Source: Crossaster papposus
Lineage: Eukaryota; Echinodermata; Asteroidea; Velatida; Solasteridae
DNA length: 64,000 nucleotides
NCBI GenBank assembly: GCA_037893245.1
Contig: JBAIAA010000347.1
Span: forward strand, 265,876 to 329,875
Direction: 5' to 3'
The notes below the pieces were generated by a model. The model made no database searches, was not told the origin of the DNA, and was given only the letters and a program-made list of their open reading frames with translations. The stretch's first letter is position 1. Every line of letters begins with the position of its first letter. Made by a program: the position numbers and the translations under genes. Shown in pieces: positions 11,396-22,880 of this stretch.

Positions 11396-11837
11396 AAAAA
11401 CAATGTCATTTATTTGTATTTTTAAAGCAATCACACGAATGCAATGATGAAATTTCGAATTGGAAAAACGTGTTTTAAGTCCAGTTTCGAGATAGTATTT
11501 TGTGTGCAACAGAACATTAAAGGAAACATGTAATAAGTTTTGTTTTGTTTAGATCAATACAGTTTAATGTTGACAACAACATTATGTGTGTGGTGGTGTT
11601 TATTTTCTGTGATAAATGGGGGAAAATAATTTTTGAAAATTTTGGTCAAACCACTTCGCCCCTTGAAGGGAAGCCTCATTAACATAAAACCTCGTGGGGG
11701 GTATGACGAAAATCGAGGCAGAGACTCGCCGCGCTGCTACCCGGCCTATCGTATACTGACTGCGCGCATTGCAACAAGGTCCGTCTTTACATGGTTGTTC
11801 ATTCTGAATCAGGGTAAAAACACAACAGTTTTCGGTC

Positions 11838-12050
11838 ATGCCGACTAGGTGTGTAGCTGCTAGGTGTAGCAAAACCACTAAGGATGGAGTAAGCCTCTAT
11901 TTGTGTCCGGCTGATCCTAAATATCGGAGGATTTGGACAGCCAAAGTAAAGCTTAACAGAGCGAAGTGTTCCGGGCCGAGTGATTTTCGGCCCTCTGCAG
12001 CGATCATTTTGAGCGGTCGTGCTTCGACCTATACATGTAGAGCGCCTAGG
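11838..12050 (+). pseudogene. THAP zinc-finger domain relic
   Basis: ATG at 11838 starts MPTRCVAARC, with the first two THAP cysteines, followed by RRIWTAKVKL. The second half (LCSDHF, with the last Cys and His) is present only in the next frame near 11987-12005, so one base has been lost around 11980. The Trp usually seen before GPS is Cys here. THAP domains are DNA-binding C2CH fingers found in P and Kolobok transposases and in genes derived from them. Sited between TTAA-flanked termini, this is most likely transposase debris rather than a host gene. Confidence 0.75.
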
Positions 12051-12178
12051 GGGACCCCATCTTTATCCTCGTTCGGGTCCGTGTCTGAATAAGAAATACT
12101 GTGATTCGAATCAGACGAATCAGTACTGTTTTCGTCGGATTCACAAACAAACGAGGAAGAAATTTCACGATCGTCCAT
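12029..12178 (-). CDS. Short acidic, Ser-rich ORF in the Kolobok-like element
   Basis: A 49-codon minus-strand frame begins MDDREISSSF and is rich in Ser, Asp and Glu, ending in GVPLGALHV. It runs toward and just meets the THAP relic. It resembles the acidic N-terminus of a larger transposon-associated protein, but nothing downstream survives. Probably not functional. Confidence 0.4.
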   Translation of the reverse strand: MDDREISSSFVCESDENSTDSSDSNHSISYSDTDPNEDKDGVPLGALHV

Positions 12179-12464
12179 GTGAAATTAGATTACCGTGGGT
12201 ACACTCAAATCCGTCTCGTACCTAGACCTCTCGTACCGACTATCGAGAATTTGTCCGGGTTCTGCCTCGGTTTACGTCACTCATTTTGAGTGGCCGCGAA
12301 ATTTAAAAGGGGGGGGGGGGGGGGTCAATTTTTGGACGGCAAATTACCACACTAAACGTACACTAGAAAGAGTTTTGCTTTTTATTCACATTTAATACAC
12401 ATAAATCTATTAATTTAAAACAAAAATTGCGTAATAAAAATGTTACACTGCATGTTTCCTTTAA

Positions 12465-14144
12465 GGTGGGAGTCCAGGCCGTGACACGGTGTATGTGTGT
12501 ACACGATATCGGTTGCATGTTTACCGTACTGTATTTGCAAAGTGACGAACATACATTTTGCACCGTGTAAATCATTGCCAATATAATTATTGTCTGCAAC
12601 GTTTGGATTTAATTTTTGAGGCTCGAGTGTTATTACCTTTTACTCAAGTCAAGTTGAGTCTTCTGGTGATGAATCAAGTCATTTGCCTGCTGAAGTGACT
12701 GTCCAAAAATTCGTCCGAGTAATTAATTGGCTCTGGTTTAACGTTGAATATTGCTCTATTGTAAAGCAAAAACAGGATTATACTTGTAAATATTGGTTGT
12801 AGAATCGTATGGTTTACATTATATTAACATGTAATCATTTCGTAATAAACATTTACTATTTTAAACATTTATTTAAGATGTTAGTAACTGAATTAATCAG
12901 ACGATACCGACAAAATATCTTGCAACTGTTTATATCTTGCGCTGTTTCGATAACTTATATCATGAAAAAACATGCAAAGGGGAACCATTGTGAATTCGTG
13001 TCATTTGTAAAGAATTAATAATGCCTTTACGGTCAACTTTTAGTTAGAGTCACTTCGATTTAGCTTTGTAAGATATTTTGGTTTTGTATTTCATGGAAAT
13101 TCAAAATATTCCAAGTGTAGACTATAGAACAACGTGGGTAAAGTAAATTTAAGTTTAAAGATCAATTTTTTATTTTTTCCCCTCTAGCCTTATGACCTGC
13201 TTGTATTAAGGAGCACCCCCCCCCCCCCCTAAAAAAAGAAAGAAGAAGCAAATATTATGTTCTGTTATTTTCTGTTTTCACGATTTATTTGCTTAGTTTC
13301 GAGACTTGCTTTATGACCTGGTCATATTAAGGAGCACCCCCACCCTCCCCAACAAAAGCGAATTCCCCTAACGGAAATGCTAGTGCTTGTTTCAACTGAC
13401 CATATCCACAATAAGAAGAAGAGGGAAAGAAAAAAGAACATAAAAAACAATAGTTTGGGACAATATGACTCTTTCTCTAGAGATAGTGACGACAGACACG
13501 TTATCAATTAGCATCCCACTGTATTCTCATTTGCCCTAAACTGACTTTAAAGACTGCAATCCCTAGTAGGCTTAATTTATGTCTGAAATAACTGATGCAA
13601 TGGTTTCAACACAAACATGGTTGCTTTTTGTTCAAGTACTTGATAATGCCTGTAAACGTTACTAGGGAAACGTGCACGCACGGTTGTTCAAGTTTATTTT
13701 CCAATTTAAAGGCTGCGCAGCGCAGATATTGCTTTCTCCGTCTAGCGCGTAAGTTTAATAAGAATAAGTTTACGATCCACTGACAACATTGTTATTTGGC
13801 GAAGGATAAATCAACTCTCTATAGGCCTATTTGGCGAAGGATAAATCAACTCTCTATAGGCCTAATTGTCCGCGTAAAGAGCCGGGTATACATGCGTAAA
13901 TAATACCACCTCGTGTGGCTTGCCTTCGTCGTTGGTTTATTTTGGCACATTATGACAAAACAGCATAAACAGATTTCGAAACATCAAGCTTTTTAAAACT
14001 AAAAGGCAGTATAAAATAAATCAAATTTTAGGTAATTTGGCGGCCATTTTGTTTTTTGGCGGCTATCTTCAAGGAGGGAAAAAATTCAGGAAGACACTTA
14101 ATACTAGTCGGTGTAGCGGTTAGCAATATTTTGTTCATGAGCTT
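12465..14144. other. Non-coding stretch with small local duplications
   Basis: No exon recognised. It has GAGTC/CAAGTC words at 12625-12700, a pair of direct repeats with GACCTG...TATTAAGGAGCACCCCC at 13187-13229 and 13310-13350, and a perfect 35-bp tandem duplication at about 13797-13865 containing GGCGAAGGATAAATCAACTC. Confidence 0.6.
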
Positions 14145-14332
14145 GGTGGTGCGTGAATGTATATTCATGAGAAAGAGCAATGGCAACTCGTACATTATTG
14201 AACTATAAAGCATTATAAAGAACGGCTTCTTTGACCAACTCGCCAATATTATTGTTGAAAGAGAGGAGGGGGATGAATCGAAAAGTCTGTGGTTCGAATC
14301 CGATTATCGTTAACGTTTGTCGTGATTAGCCA
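14145..14332 (+). repeat. tRNA-derived SINE, copy 1
   Basis: Has a B box (GGTTCGAATCC) after GTCTGT and a decayed A-box region. Homologous along its length to 17985-18160: both share CAATGGCAACTC, CCAACTCGCC and the tail TCGTTAACG/TTGTTAACG. A fragment (GTGCGTGAATGTATATTCAT) recurs alone at about 16568. Confidence 0.6.
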
Positions 14333-14530
14333 GGCATATTATGAAACAAGATATGAGGCTATACCCAGCACGAAATGTGGCAGAGGGGTACCCCCCACCC
14401 CTCCTATCCCTATACCCTATACACACTCCACAATATTGTTACCTAACACCACCCCCCCCCCCCCCCCCCCCCCCCCACCCCCCTTAAAACCTAAACAGAA
14501 TTTCTGAGATTCCGGGAACACAATGGTCAA
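14333..14530 (-). repeat. Dispersed repeat with poly-C tract, inverted copy
   Basis: Reverse-strand member of the 862-1080 family: CTATACCCAGCACG, ATGTGGCAGAGGGGTACC, TTGTTACCTAACACC, a 26-base C-rich run and GATTCCGGGAACACAATGG. It directly follows the SINE at 14145-14332, so the two may form one composite repeat. Confidence 0.7.
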
Positions 14531-15142
14531 CACATAAGAAGGTCGGTTAAATAAGCTTAGACAACAAACGTATTTTGCTGATTTAAGTTAAAAAATATAC
14601 AAACCAAAATGTTACACGTTTTTTCAATAGGACACTATAGGCCTGGTCTTTGGTCGATTTTTCTGCATAAACCGATAGAGTGACTCCTCGTTAGTAACGA
14701 AAAATTAGCGCAAAAATCCCGCAAGATCACTTTGAGTCTGAAAATTAATCATTTTGTGCAGGCCTGTTCATTACAAAAACTAGCGGCTGAGAGAAAAACA
14801 GCGCCCTCTGTTGACAATCCACGAATAAGGGAAATGTCTTTTTCGTGTGTACAACGTACGCGCGCATATGCACATCTTAAGGCCCTGTCACAAGAAACCG
14901 AATTGCATTACCGTTCATGTACCGTACTGATTTATGTGGAATCGGCATTGATAAGGAGTGATCGGTAAGTGGTCGTTTCTCTATCGTTACTGATAAGTTA
15001 TTGACACTGGCTGTCTCGGGGTTATAAGGACAGCACGGAATTGCTGAAAAAAAGTGTTAAACATGTTCAAAAATTGCCACCGAACTGGAGCACGTTAACG
15101 GGTCATTACTTGCACTAGACTGGTTTGATTTTGAGAAAATAT

Positions 15143-15667
15143 GACTGCATGAGGCATTTTTGAGGAAAAGCAAACAAATAGGTGATTCTGAACGGTAATT
15201 TTGTGCTGAATCTGAATATCTTGTTCGTGTTTCTCAAAATTGTCTAATTAGGTCAGTAATTAAGGTCAAAGGTCAGTAAGTGCAAATTTCATTTTTTCAC
15301 AAGAAATGGTTTACTTTACCTTTTGTATACAATGGTGTAAATAATTTTGCAATTTCTCTTATAATAAATCACGCACAGCATATCAAAATATCTAAAATAA
15401 TGGAAATTGTTAAAGAATTATTTACTTCTTTTGCGAATATCTCCGTAACCATTGGACTTTCTCTTTTTCTTCACGGGATGAGTTTGTACCTGCTTTTCAC
15501 ACCTAAATGCACCTTTAATCAGTGTTCTCTGGCTGATTTACATTGTTTTGGGTATTGAGGGACAGGAATATGGTATTTGGTTTCATAAATTATTACAATT
15601 AGGACTGTAATTAGAGCCAATGGTCAATTAGTGCAGAATACCCAATTTTAAGGGAATTCCTTTTATG
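15143..15667 (+). repeat. Left arm of a 5-kb inverted-repeat block
   Basis: Begins near GCATGAGGCATTTTTG and is the inverted copy (roughly 85 per cent by eye) of 19575-20107. Landmarks: AATTAGGTCAGTAATTAAGG and GGACAGGAATATGGTATTTG. There is no coding sequence. It may be a long terminal inverted repeat or two facing copies of a dispersed repeat. Confidence 0.75.
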
Positions 15668-15839
15668 TTCATTTTTGGTTTGGAGAGAGGGATGGCACTA
15701 TCACATTTATTACTCTGTGACCTGTGTGGCTTAAACAAATGAATTTTAAGCATGACTTAGTCTTTGCCGGTTATGTCCGATTGAAATGTAGGTGGGCGGA
15801 CATAAGAGATTGAGTGACTATGATAACAAAAACTACTTT

Positions 15840-15970
15840 ATTTATTAAAACAGTTAGACATCAAGGCCCACTGCTCTGGAATAAAATCACCCCAGTACCT
15901 TAGTTTAGAAATATAAACGGTTATAAAAAGTTTCTTAAGAATATTCTTATTTCCTGTGAAATATAATTTA
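15840..15970 (+). pseudogene. LINE pol C-terminal relic
   Basis: One frame reads VRHQGPLLWNKITP, then a stop, then FLKNILIS, matching the conserved RxxGPxLWN...FKxxLK pattern at the very C-terminus of CR1/L2-type LINE proteins. Interrupted by an in-frame TAG. Too short to classify further. Confidence 0.5.
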
Positions 15971-16899
15971 TTTATCCCGTAGCACGTAGTACATATATTT
16001 CATGTCTATTATATTATTGTACGTATTGCATTGAGTTTTAAACATTCTTGTTTTTTAAATCTGGACTTCAGCTGTACTTACAGCCAGTTATTTGTTGCAC
16101 GCAGTAATGACCGGGTCCTCCGTTATACCCTAAGTATTAACTGGTAATAGACCCCAGTTGTCAATACTCGGACTTGCAAACGTCAGGAAAGGTATTCACA
16201 AATCTCCAAAGTGTTTGGCTGTCAAAAGTGTTCAGACACGCATTAAATTAAAGACTATTATTACCAAAACAAGACTATTTAAAAACACGTTAAAAAACAT
16301 TTTGTAGGGTTTAGTTAACAAACTAAATCACACTTGACTACAAAGACACGCCACTCAAATGAAAGATTGTCCCCTTTAATTTAACACTATGTTCGATGGT
16401 ATGATGCTTGTAGTTTAGAACATATAAATTTCCACTTTTCAACAGCGTCCATCTTTTCATGGAATTGCGCTGGCCAATAAAAACAAACTAAAAAGGACGG
16501 TGTCCTATCCACACGGTATTATATACTAACCCGTGTACCGGTTTGCGATTTGTTGTCAGTTGCTGGGTGTGCGTGAATGTATATTCATATGTGACAGGAT
16601 TTGTTTAATGTTTTATTAGCTAGCTATTACACCTGTGCTTAAACCATGGAGGAATAAGAGCAGATTCCTCCATGCTTAAACCTACAATGGTATTTTTAAT
16701 GCTATACCTTATACGCTCTTATTTTCTTACTTTTGACTCATGATTGCTGAATATAGTTCATTAGTTAGACAACATGGCAACACATTATCCTGGTACTTAA
16801 CTTCTGTGACTCTTGGCTTATCTAGCGACATTACCATTTTGATGCACATGCAGTACACATGAGCAGTCACACAGTGGGTTCCTCTCATGCAGTCGTATA

Positions 16900-17859
16900 C
16901 ACACACAGAATGAATGGTAAAAAAAAATCCGGTAAAAAAAGTTCGGTAAAATAATACACAATTTATGTAAAATGTTGCCAAAAGAAAATACACAACTATT
17001 ATGTAAGTTTAAATTGACTTGTTTTAAATGTAATTTCGTTTTTTACAAGAGTTGTGTAACCTTGGTCAAGATTGTACATTGGCAACGTAAGTTTTACAAA
17101 ACAAATACGTAAGACGTTATGCGTTGTGTAAATATTACTGGATGAAGGGGTACAAATCACACGTGCTTGCGATTTACACAACATACATGTACAATGTTAA
17201 TGTTGGAAAAATGTTAATTCATTACACATCAACTGACCAATCAGAACTCACGAAATTTGTGTTCACAAAAGTCATGTTAAGTTGTGGCGTTTTGTCTAAA
17301 AACGCACTTTTCTGACCGAAATATGTAATTATTCTAACGAATCAATGATAACATTTTGATTTGTGCAAACATAAGTAAAACACAAATTGTATATGAAATC
17401 TCTTTTTTGTATTTTAACACGAATTATTAGTGGTGAAACCGTGACTTCATCATGGCGGGAATAAGCGTAATATAAATTCGAACCACGACACGTTGTTAGT
17501 ATGTAGAGTAGCCTGTAGTCATTGAATGTAGTGTTATACATGTAGTAGTGTAGTAGTTAGGTTTATCGTATAGCATTCAGGCTTATCGTATAGTATTTGT
17601 ACATTCTACTGAATCTAAAGTCGAAGTGTCTGATTTTTTTGTTTACCATTTTTAGTTTGTACAATTTTACCTAATTGTTTTTACCAAGATATTAGGTAAC
17701 TTTAATTACCTATTTTCCAAGTAAAATTGTACCCAACTTCTATGCAAAACCTTACCTAACACCTGTTGTGTAAAGTTTTACATAACTATTAGCAGGTTCG
17801 TATAGCACATTGCAATTATGTAAAATTTTACACAACCTGTGTATTTTTTTCTGTGTGTG
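16900..17859. mobile_element. Word-arm element 2 (GTAAAA/TTTTAC arms, shared core)
   Basis: Flanked by TA (16898-16899, 17860-17861) with inverted ends CACACACAGAA and TTCTGTGTGTG. The arms are rich in TGTAAAA/TTTTACA and GGTTAC/GTAACC words in alternating orientation. The core (about 17226-17610) is nearly the same as that of element 3 (29988-30335): GACCAATCAGAACTCACGAA, AATATGTAATTATT, GTGACTTC and GGCTTATCGTATAG are shared. It also aligns more loosely with the cores of elements 1 and 4. No reading frame. Confidence 0.75.
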
Positions 17860-17984
17860 TATTGTTTTGGATAGCCAAGGTCTTAACCTGATTATAAAGT
17901 TGTCCTCATTGAAGATTTTGGCTACCTATGCCAACTGTTTTGTTTAATATATATTCCGAGTGAATAAATATGCCCGAAAAGAAC

Positions 17985-18160
17985 ATTTTGCTGACGCACA
18001 TGAAAAGAACAATGGCAACTCAGCTACATTAAAGAACTGTTAATAACAACAGTTCTCAACCAACTCGCCAAATATCTTAGTTGGTAAGAAAGGCGAGCTA
18101 TGGATCAAAAGGTCTGCGGTTCGAATCCGGCTATTGTTAACGGGTTTTTGTGAGTTATTT
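17985..18160 (+). repeat. tRNA-derived SINE, copy 2
   Basis: Has TTAGTTGGTAAGA (A-box-like) and GGTTCGAATCC (B box), with the same flanks as the copy at 14145-14332. Not a functional tRNA: no cloverleaf closes around the boxes. Confidence 0.6.
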
Positions 18161-18164
18161 TAGA

Positions 18165-19320
18165 ACACTGTGTACTGTACAGGGCTGACTGGCTACCCAT
18201 GTGAAGTCTAATCAGCTCCACAGGCAGCGATGTATATTTGCACTCTTTAGCCCCATTGTGTTCAAATCTTCACAGGGTATACATGTATAGCATTTGTGGA
18301 ATCACCTAAAGTGCCCACAATCAAAATTTGGGGTTTATTTGTTTATGCAAGCTAAAAAAGAGAAGTTTTGCCAACGTTTTCTTAACTAATACAAAGGAAT
18401 GTCCACAGTACTTTGGAACGTATAAGACATGGGTTGGGGGATGTCTGTGTCAGTGTGTGCATTTTAACTCGGCTGCACATTTCGTTGAATGTAAATTGAT
18501 ATTTCAAAGCTTGGGTCGCCGGGTCAAGGGAAGTCGATGGTGGTAAACATGTTACCACTTCCCGCGCGCGTACGAATATCCCTGTATATATTGTTCTTGT
18601 CAGTTTCTGTAAAATGTACACCGATCTACATGTATTATGAGGTCGTTGCCTTTCAGTATACAGCAGTATACTTTACCCGGAAAAGTTTTGGGTTTTTTGA
18701 CAGATACTTCGAAACATGTATAATTATCTGCGTTTGGGGCGTCATATACAAAATGCACATCGTTATATTCTATTCTATACCCTAACACTACAGGTACACA
18801 CATTCCTGGGCTTAGAGAGGCAATTTCAGTACGTCTCTTACCCAAGGGCACCGTACACTATGTTGCTCATGGCAGGGTTCGAACCCACACACCAAACACC
18901 GTACATGTACAGATCTTTAATTATGTTCTTAAATTATAGATACATAAAAAGTTCCAGTATGAGCACTGATTACATTTGCATTGTAATATGGCCACTATGA
19001 TTTTTTTTGTGCGACTGGTCGTGAATATATTCACGACTAGTCGTCAATTTAAATATTTTCCCAGTAACTTGAACTTAGGGTTCAACAGTAAGTGTGCACA
19101 TTATGGGATTATTTGCCGCGTATGTGATGTGACGCGCGGGTGCTCAACGAATTTTGTGTTGTAACCTATGGTTGTAATAACTAACAGGCATACTATGTAT
19201 GCCTGTTAGTTACTACATTACATTATGTATGCCTATCCATATCCACATAGGCCTACTATCATTATACAGTATACTACTGGGCTTTGTTTTGTATTCTAGT
19301 GCATTTATTACTACATTTCC
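18165..19320. other. Non-coding interior of the inverted-repeat block
   Basis: No exon recognised. It has TACATGTA-type palindromes and a short inverted pair around 19185-19212 (AACAGGCATACTATGTATGC), otherwise nothing definable. Confidence 0.5.
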
Positions 19321-19324
19321 ATTG

Positions 19325-19470
19325 CCGGTCTCGGTCGGTCTCGGCACCGAGACCCGAGACCAGACATCCGAGACCAAGACCGAGTCATTAAGATTCGAGA
19401 CCAAGACCGGCTAGTCTAGACCGAGACCAGGCCCCGAGACCGGTCTCGAGACTGAGACCGGTCTCGAGTA
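19325..19470. repeat. GAGACC/GGTCTC short-word array
   Basis: More than fifteen GAGACC or GGTCTC words in both orientations within about 150 bp, giving many overlapping hairpins (for example GAGACCGGTCTC). Its style is close to the arms of the word-arm elements, but no core or termini were found. Confidence 0.65.
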
Positions 19471-19574
19471 CTACATCACTGATTCAGACAGTGGGTAGGG
19501 ATTCCCACCCTGTAGATTTAACAAAAGCATGTGAGGTATATAGGGGCCTACTACAGCACCAGCATTTTGTAGGG

Positions 19575-20107
19575 ATGCACAAAAATGAAATTTCCTAATA
19601 ATTGGTATTCTGCACTAATCGACCCTTGGCTCTAATTCCCGTCCTAATTATAACAATTTATGAAACCAAATACCATATTCCTGTCCCTCGGTACCCAAAA
19701 TAATGTAAATCAGCCAGAGAACACCGATCAAACGTGCATATGTTTGAAAAACTGCCTGTAGAAACTCATCCCGTGGTGAAAAAGAAAAAGTCCAATGGTT
19801 AAGGAGATATTGTCAAAAGAAGTGAATAATTATTTACAAATTTCTATTCATTTCGATATTTTGACATGCTGTGTATGATTTATTAAAAAAGAAATTGCAA
19901 AATTATTAACATCATAGTATTTAGGAGGTAAAATAAACTATTTCTTGTGAAAAACTGAAATTTGCACTTAATGACCTTTGACCTTAATTACTGACCTAAT
20001 TAGGCAATTTTGAGAAACACAAACAGGATATTCATATTCAGCACAAAATTATCTTTCAGAATCACCTATTTGTTTGCTTTTCCCCAAAAATGCCTCATGC
20101 AACTTAA
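19575..20107 (-). repeat. Right arm of the 5-kb inverted-repeat block
   Basis: Inverted partner of 15143-15667, ending CAAAAATGCCTCATGC. The block between the arms holds a LINE relic, word-arm element 2, a SINE and a GAGACC array. Confidence 0.75.
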
Positions 20108-20171
20108 ATAGGCACATTTCTGGATTTTTTGCCTAGACTACACGCTATCAGCTCGGTATTGGATCTGTTTT

Positions 20172-20419
20172 GCCGTTTATAAGCCGTTACTGATACGGCA
20201 AGGTTTGATATCAGCGTACCAGTACCGGATCACGAACGATTGGATAGCGTTCTGATACAGGTTCTGATACAGAGCCGATACCGCACTTCACCTTACCTTC
20301 CCCGTTCGCTCCGTTCCTTACAACGTCGTAAACTTATTACTACCGTGTATCTACCGCCTATCACGCACTAATCACGACCGTTCTCCGAACAATCCGTGCA
20401 TGACACACATGTAGTATAA
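20172..20419 (+). repeat. 248-bp direct repeat X, left of the Ty3/gypsy element
   Basis: Identical by eye to 27463-27710. Begins GCCGTTTATAAGCCG and ends CATGTAGTATAA, directly against the 5' LTR. Rich in GATACGG/CCGATACC words like other Harbinger subterminal sequence nearby. Confidence 0.85.
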
Positions 20420-21014
20420 TGTAATGAAATTAGCCCCTCACTATTACTTTTCCCCTACTTTATTCTTTTGGTTTAGCCATCCCTTGCCCATCACCCCATG
20501 AGCTGTCTGTAGCAGTCAAGCCAGGCATGCATTATTATTTTCATAATCTGGTATAATCCTATTGTAATCCCCCATGTTGTTGGGACTTTGTATTACTTTT
20601 GGGAGTTGAGTTTGCTGGGTGCTGCGCGGGGGTGAGGTTGTGTGTTTTGCCTGGGCGTGGCAGGAGAAAACGTAACGTAAGTTGGATTTCAATCTCCCCC
20701 TGGGTTGGGAGTAGAGTAATGGTACTTCAATGTACCATAAGCTACTCCCAAACTTATCGACCATCACCGAGCCCCTGTCTTTCTTATTTGTTATGATTAT
20801 TTATTTAAGTTCTCTTGTTAATTTAATGTCATTAAATTAACTTATACAAATAATAACTAGTAGTAGGTAAATATTAGGGCCTAAGTAAATAATAAGTAAG
20901 TAATAATAAGTAGGTAATAATAAGTAGGTATAATAAGTAAACGATAAATCTGATTGTGGCCTAACGGTACATCTATTTTTCTCGCTTTTATCTCGCTGCG
21001 GCCCCAGACCACGC
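20420..21014 (+). repeat. 5' LTR
   Basis: Starts TGTAATGAAATTAG and ends GACCACGC where homology with the 3' LTR stops. The end is not the usual CA, although GACA follows directly in the 5' copy, so the terminal bases are uncertain by about 4 bp. Confidence 0.9.
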
Positions 21015-21020
21015 GACAAT

Positions 21021-21038
21021 TGGTGGCAGCGGTGGGAT
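21021..21038 (+). other. Primer binding site (putative)
   Basis: TGGTGGCAGCGGTGGGAT lies a few bases after the 5' LTR and begins with the TGG expected from pairing to a tRNA CCA end. The tRNA was not identified. Confidence 0.6.
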
Positions 21039-21261
21039 TAAACTTCAGGGAAAAATAAAGGCCCAATTATTTATCTTGGCCCAAATTAAGTATACAAATC
21101 ATAATGGTAATTTTAAGGTAAGGTGTAGCTAGGTATCGTTTAATTGACTGGTGTTGGGGAGAAGATTGACTCCGACTTAGTTATTGTGCAGCCACTTGTT
21201 ACCAGTAGTTGTTGGAGAATTTTGCCAGTACTAAATTGCACTTACTAACAAGCCCAACAAA

Positions 21262-21762
21262 ATGGACGATCAAGCTAATGGCGAATATTTAAAATTAAGG
21301 CAGTCAATCCAAGCTCTAGAAGCTGAGATTGACGATGCTTATGAAAAGCACGTAGGTAACTCGGTGATGGTCGAAGGGGGTGGTCCAGACTCAACAAAGG
21401 TTTTCCCTGTTAGGCAGTCCTCAACCACAGCACTAAAGGCAGACTCCACTTATGGGGGGCCAATACGGGCCACTTATGTACCTAGTACATTTGATGGCAG
21501 CGTGACAAATGCAGGTAACGATACCGTGCCGAGTCAGCAGGGTTTGTTACAAGCAGGTCCGATTAGACACAGGAAAGTAGCGTTTGATGGAAATGTATAT
21601 TGTTTTGCAGGTACAGGTAGTCGTTCGCGACCGCTTTGTACTTCTACACCAAAATGCAGTCAGACAAATCCTTTCGCTGCTGAATCATTAGACTGTTCTG
21701 TGGCTAATGATGGACCTATTTACAGTCTTTTACATTCACTAGGTGTTTCCACACCTGTATAA
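21262..21762 (+). pseudogene. gag: Retrotransposon gag, N-terminal part
   Basis: A 166-codon frame beginning MDDQANGEYLKLRQ, with a short Leu/Glu-rich helix-prone start and a low-complexity Ser/Thr/Pro-rich remainder, as in Ty3/gypsy Gag N-terminal regions. It stops at TAA (21760-21762), but the same frame stays open straight into the capsid-like frame at 21871, so a single nonsense change splits one gag gene. Confidence 0.75.
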
Positions 21763-21870
21763 AATGAAAAAAATCCATTCACGCCTCCTCCATCTTATCA
21801 TTCTAGAGCTGATCAGACGTGTACTGCCTCAGGTAGTACCCTAAATAGTTCATTACGAGAATTTAGGCCT

Positions 21871-22300
21871 GTGGTCATGCCCGAGTCATTTAATGGGGTA
21901 TCACTTACCTTTGAAGATTGGTTGACAAATTTTGAAATATGTTGTGAAATAAATGGTTGGTCAGAGCATCAAAAGTGTTCATTTTTAGCTGTCAAGTTAA
22001 GAGGAGCTGCTCTGCATGTATACACCGACTTACCTGTGGACAAACGTAACCAATATACAAGTGTGGTACAGTCATTAAGGAACAGGTTTGACCGGTCTCA
22101 TCAAACCGACCTTTATAAGGTCCAGCTGCGAGCAAGGGTGCGAAAGTCAGGTGAAAGTCTATCTGAGTTGGCCAGTGCCATACGTAGGTTAACTAATCGG
22201 GCTTATCCTGGAATATCAGTTGAGGTTCTTGGCCAGAGGAAGTTGGAAAGACCCAGAGTAGAGATGGTGAAGGACGGTCTCTGTTTGTTCAAGGTCGAGT
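21871..22300 (+). pseudogene. gag: Retrotransposon gag, capsid part
   Basis: Same frame as the N-terminal part. It has typical gypsy capsid sequence: FNGVSLTFEDWLTNFE, KLRGAAL, LRNRF and LSELASAIRRLTNRAYP. Homology stops near 22235. The expected capsid end and CCHC zinc knuckles are missing, and the protease is read in another frame, so an internal deletion with frameshift has joined capsid to protease. Confidence 0.85.
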
Positions 22301-22835
22301 GTACAGTCAGGATGTTCGATTTCTGGTTGACACTGGGTCATCGCATTCAATTTTACATTTGGATGTGTGGGAAACATTTCCAGATGAGGTGAAAAAGGAA
22401 ATCCGACAGACCACAAGATCACTTGTCACTGTAGATGGAAGTCAGCTTGACGTTGTTGGTGAGGCGAATATAACCCTCCACTTAGGTAAACTTAGAGTCA
22501 AGATGAATGTCATCATCGCAAATGTAACTCAGGCCGGAATTCTTGGGTTTGACTTCTTTGAGAAGTTTAATGCCACACTTGATTTTTCTCGAGGGAAATT
22601 AGTTGTAGATAATTGTGAGATTACCTTGAATAGAGAAGGTAATCTCCCTATGTGTTGTCGTGTTAGTATAGCAGAAACAACTACCGTTCCTGCTCGTTCT
22701 GAAGTTATCTTGCCTGGTAAAGTTCGTATTAGGGGTAAGTTGCCTTACAATGGTGTTGTTGAGGCAACTTCCCAATATCAAAGGCATTCTCCAGGTATTT
22801 TTGTGGGCAGAACCTTGGTTAACCCCCCAAAATAA
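22299..22835 (+). pseudogene. pol: Retropepsin-like protease region
   Basis: Contains the aspartic-protease active site FLVDTGSSHSILH and, about 60 residues later, ILGFDFFEKF, the second conserved region. This protease processes Gag-Pol in Ty3/gypsy elements. The frame ends at TAA 22833-22835 and continues open into the reverse transcriptase region, so pol carries a nonsense codon here. Confidence 0.85.
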
Positions 22836-22880
22836 ATTGTACCAATAAGAGTTATTAACCCAACTGCCTCAGATTTAGTT

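Larger units (their letters stand above)
11521..12460. mobile_element. Kolobok-like element: TTAA target, THAP relic
   Basis: Flanked by TTAA at 11517-11520 and 12461-12464, with short inverted ends AGGAAACATG and CATGTTTCCT. It encloses a THAP domain remnant (plus strand) and a short acidic reading frame (minus strand). Kolobok elements are known for TTAA targets and THAP-bearing transposases, which is the basis for the class. At 940 bp it lacks any transposase catalytic domain and must be a deleted, non-autonomous derivative. A poly-G tract lies at about 12308-12323. Confidence 0.7.
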
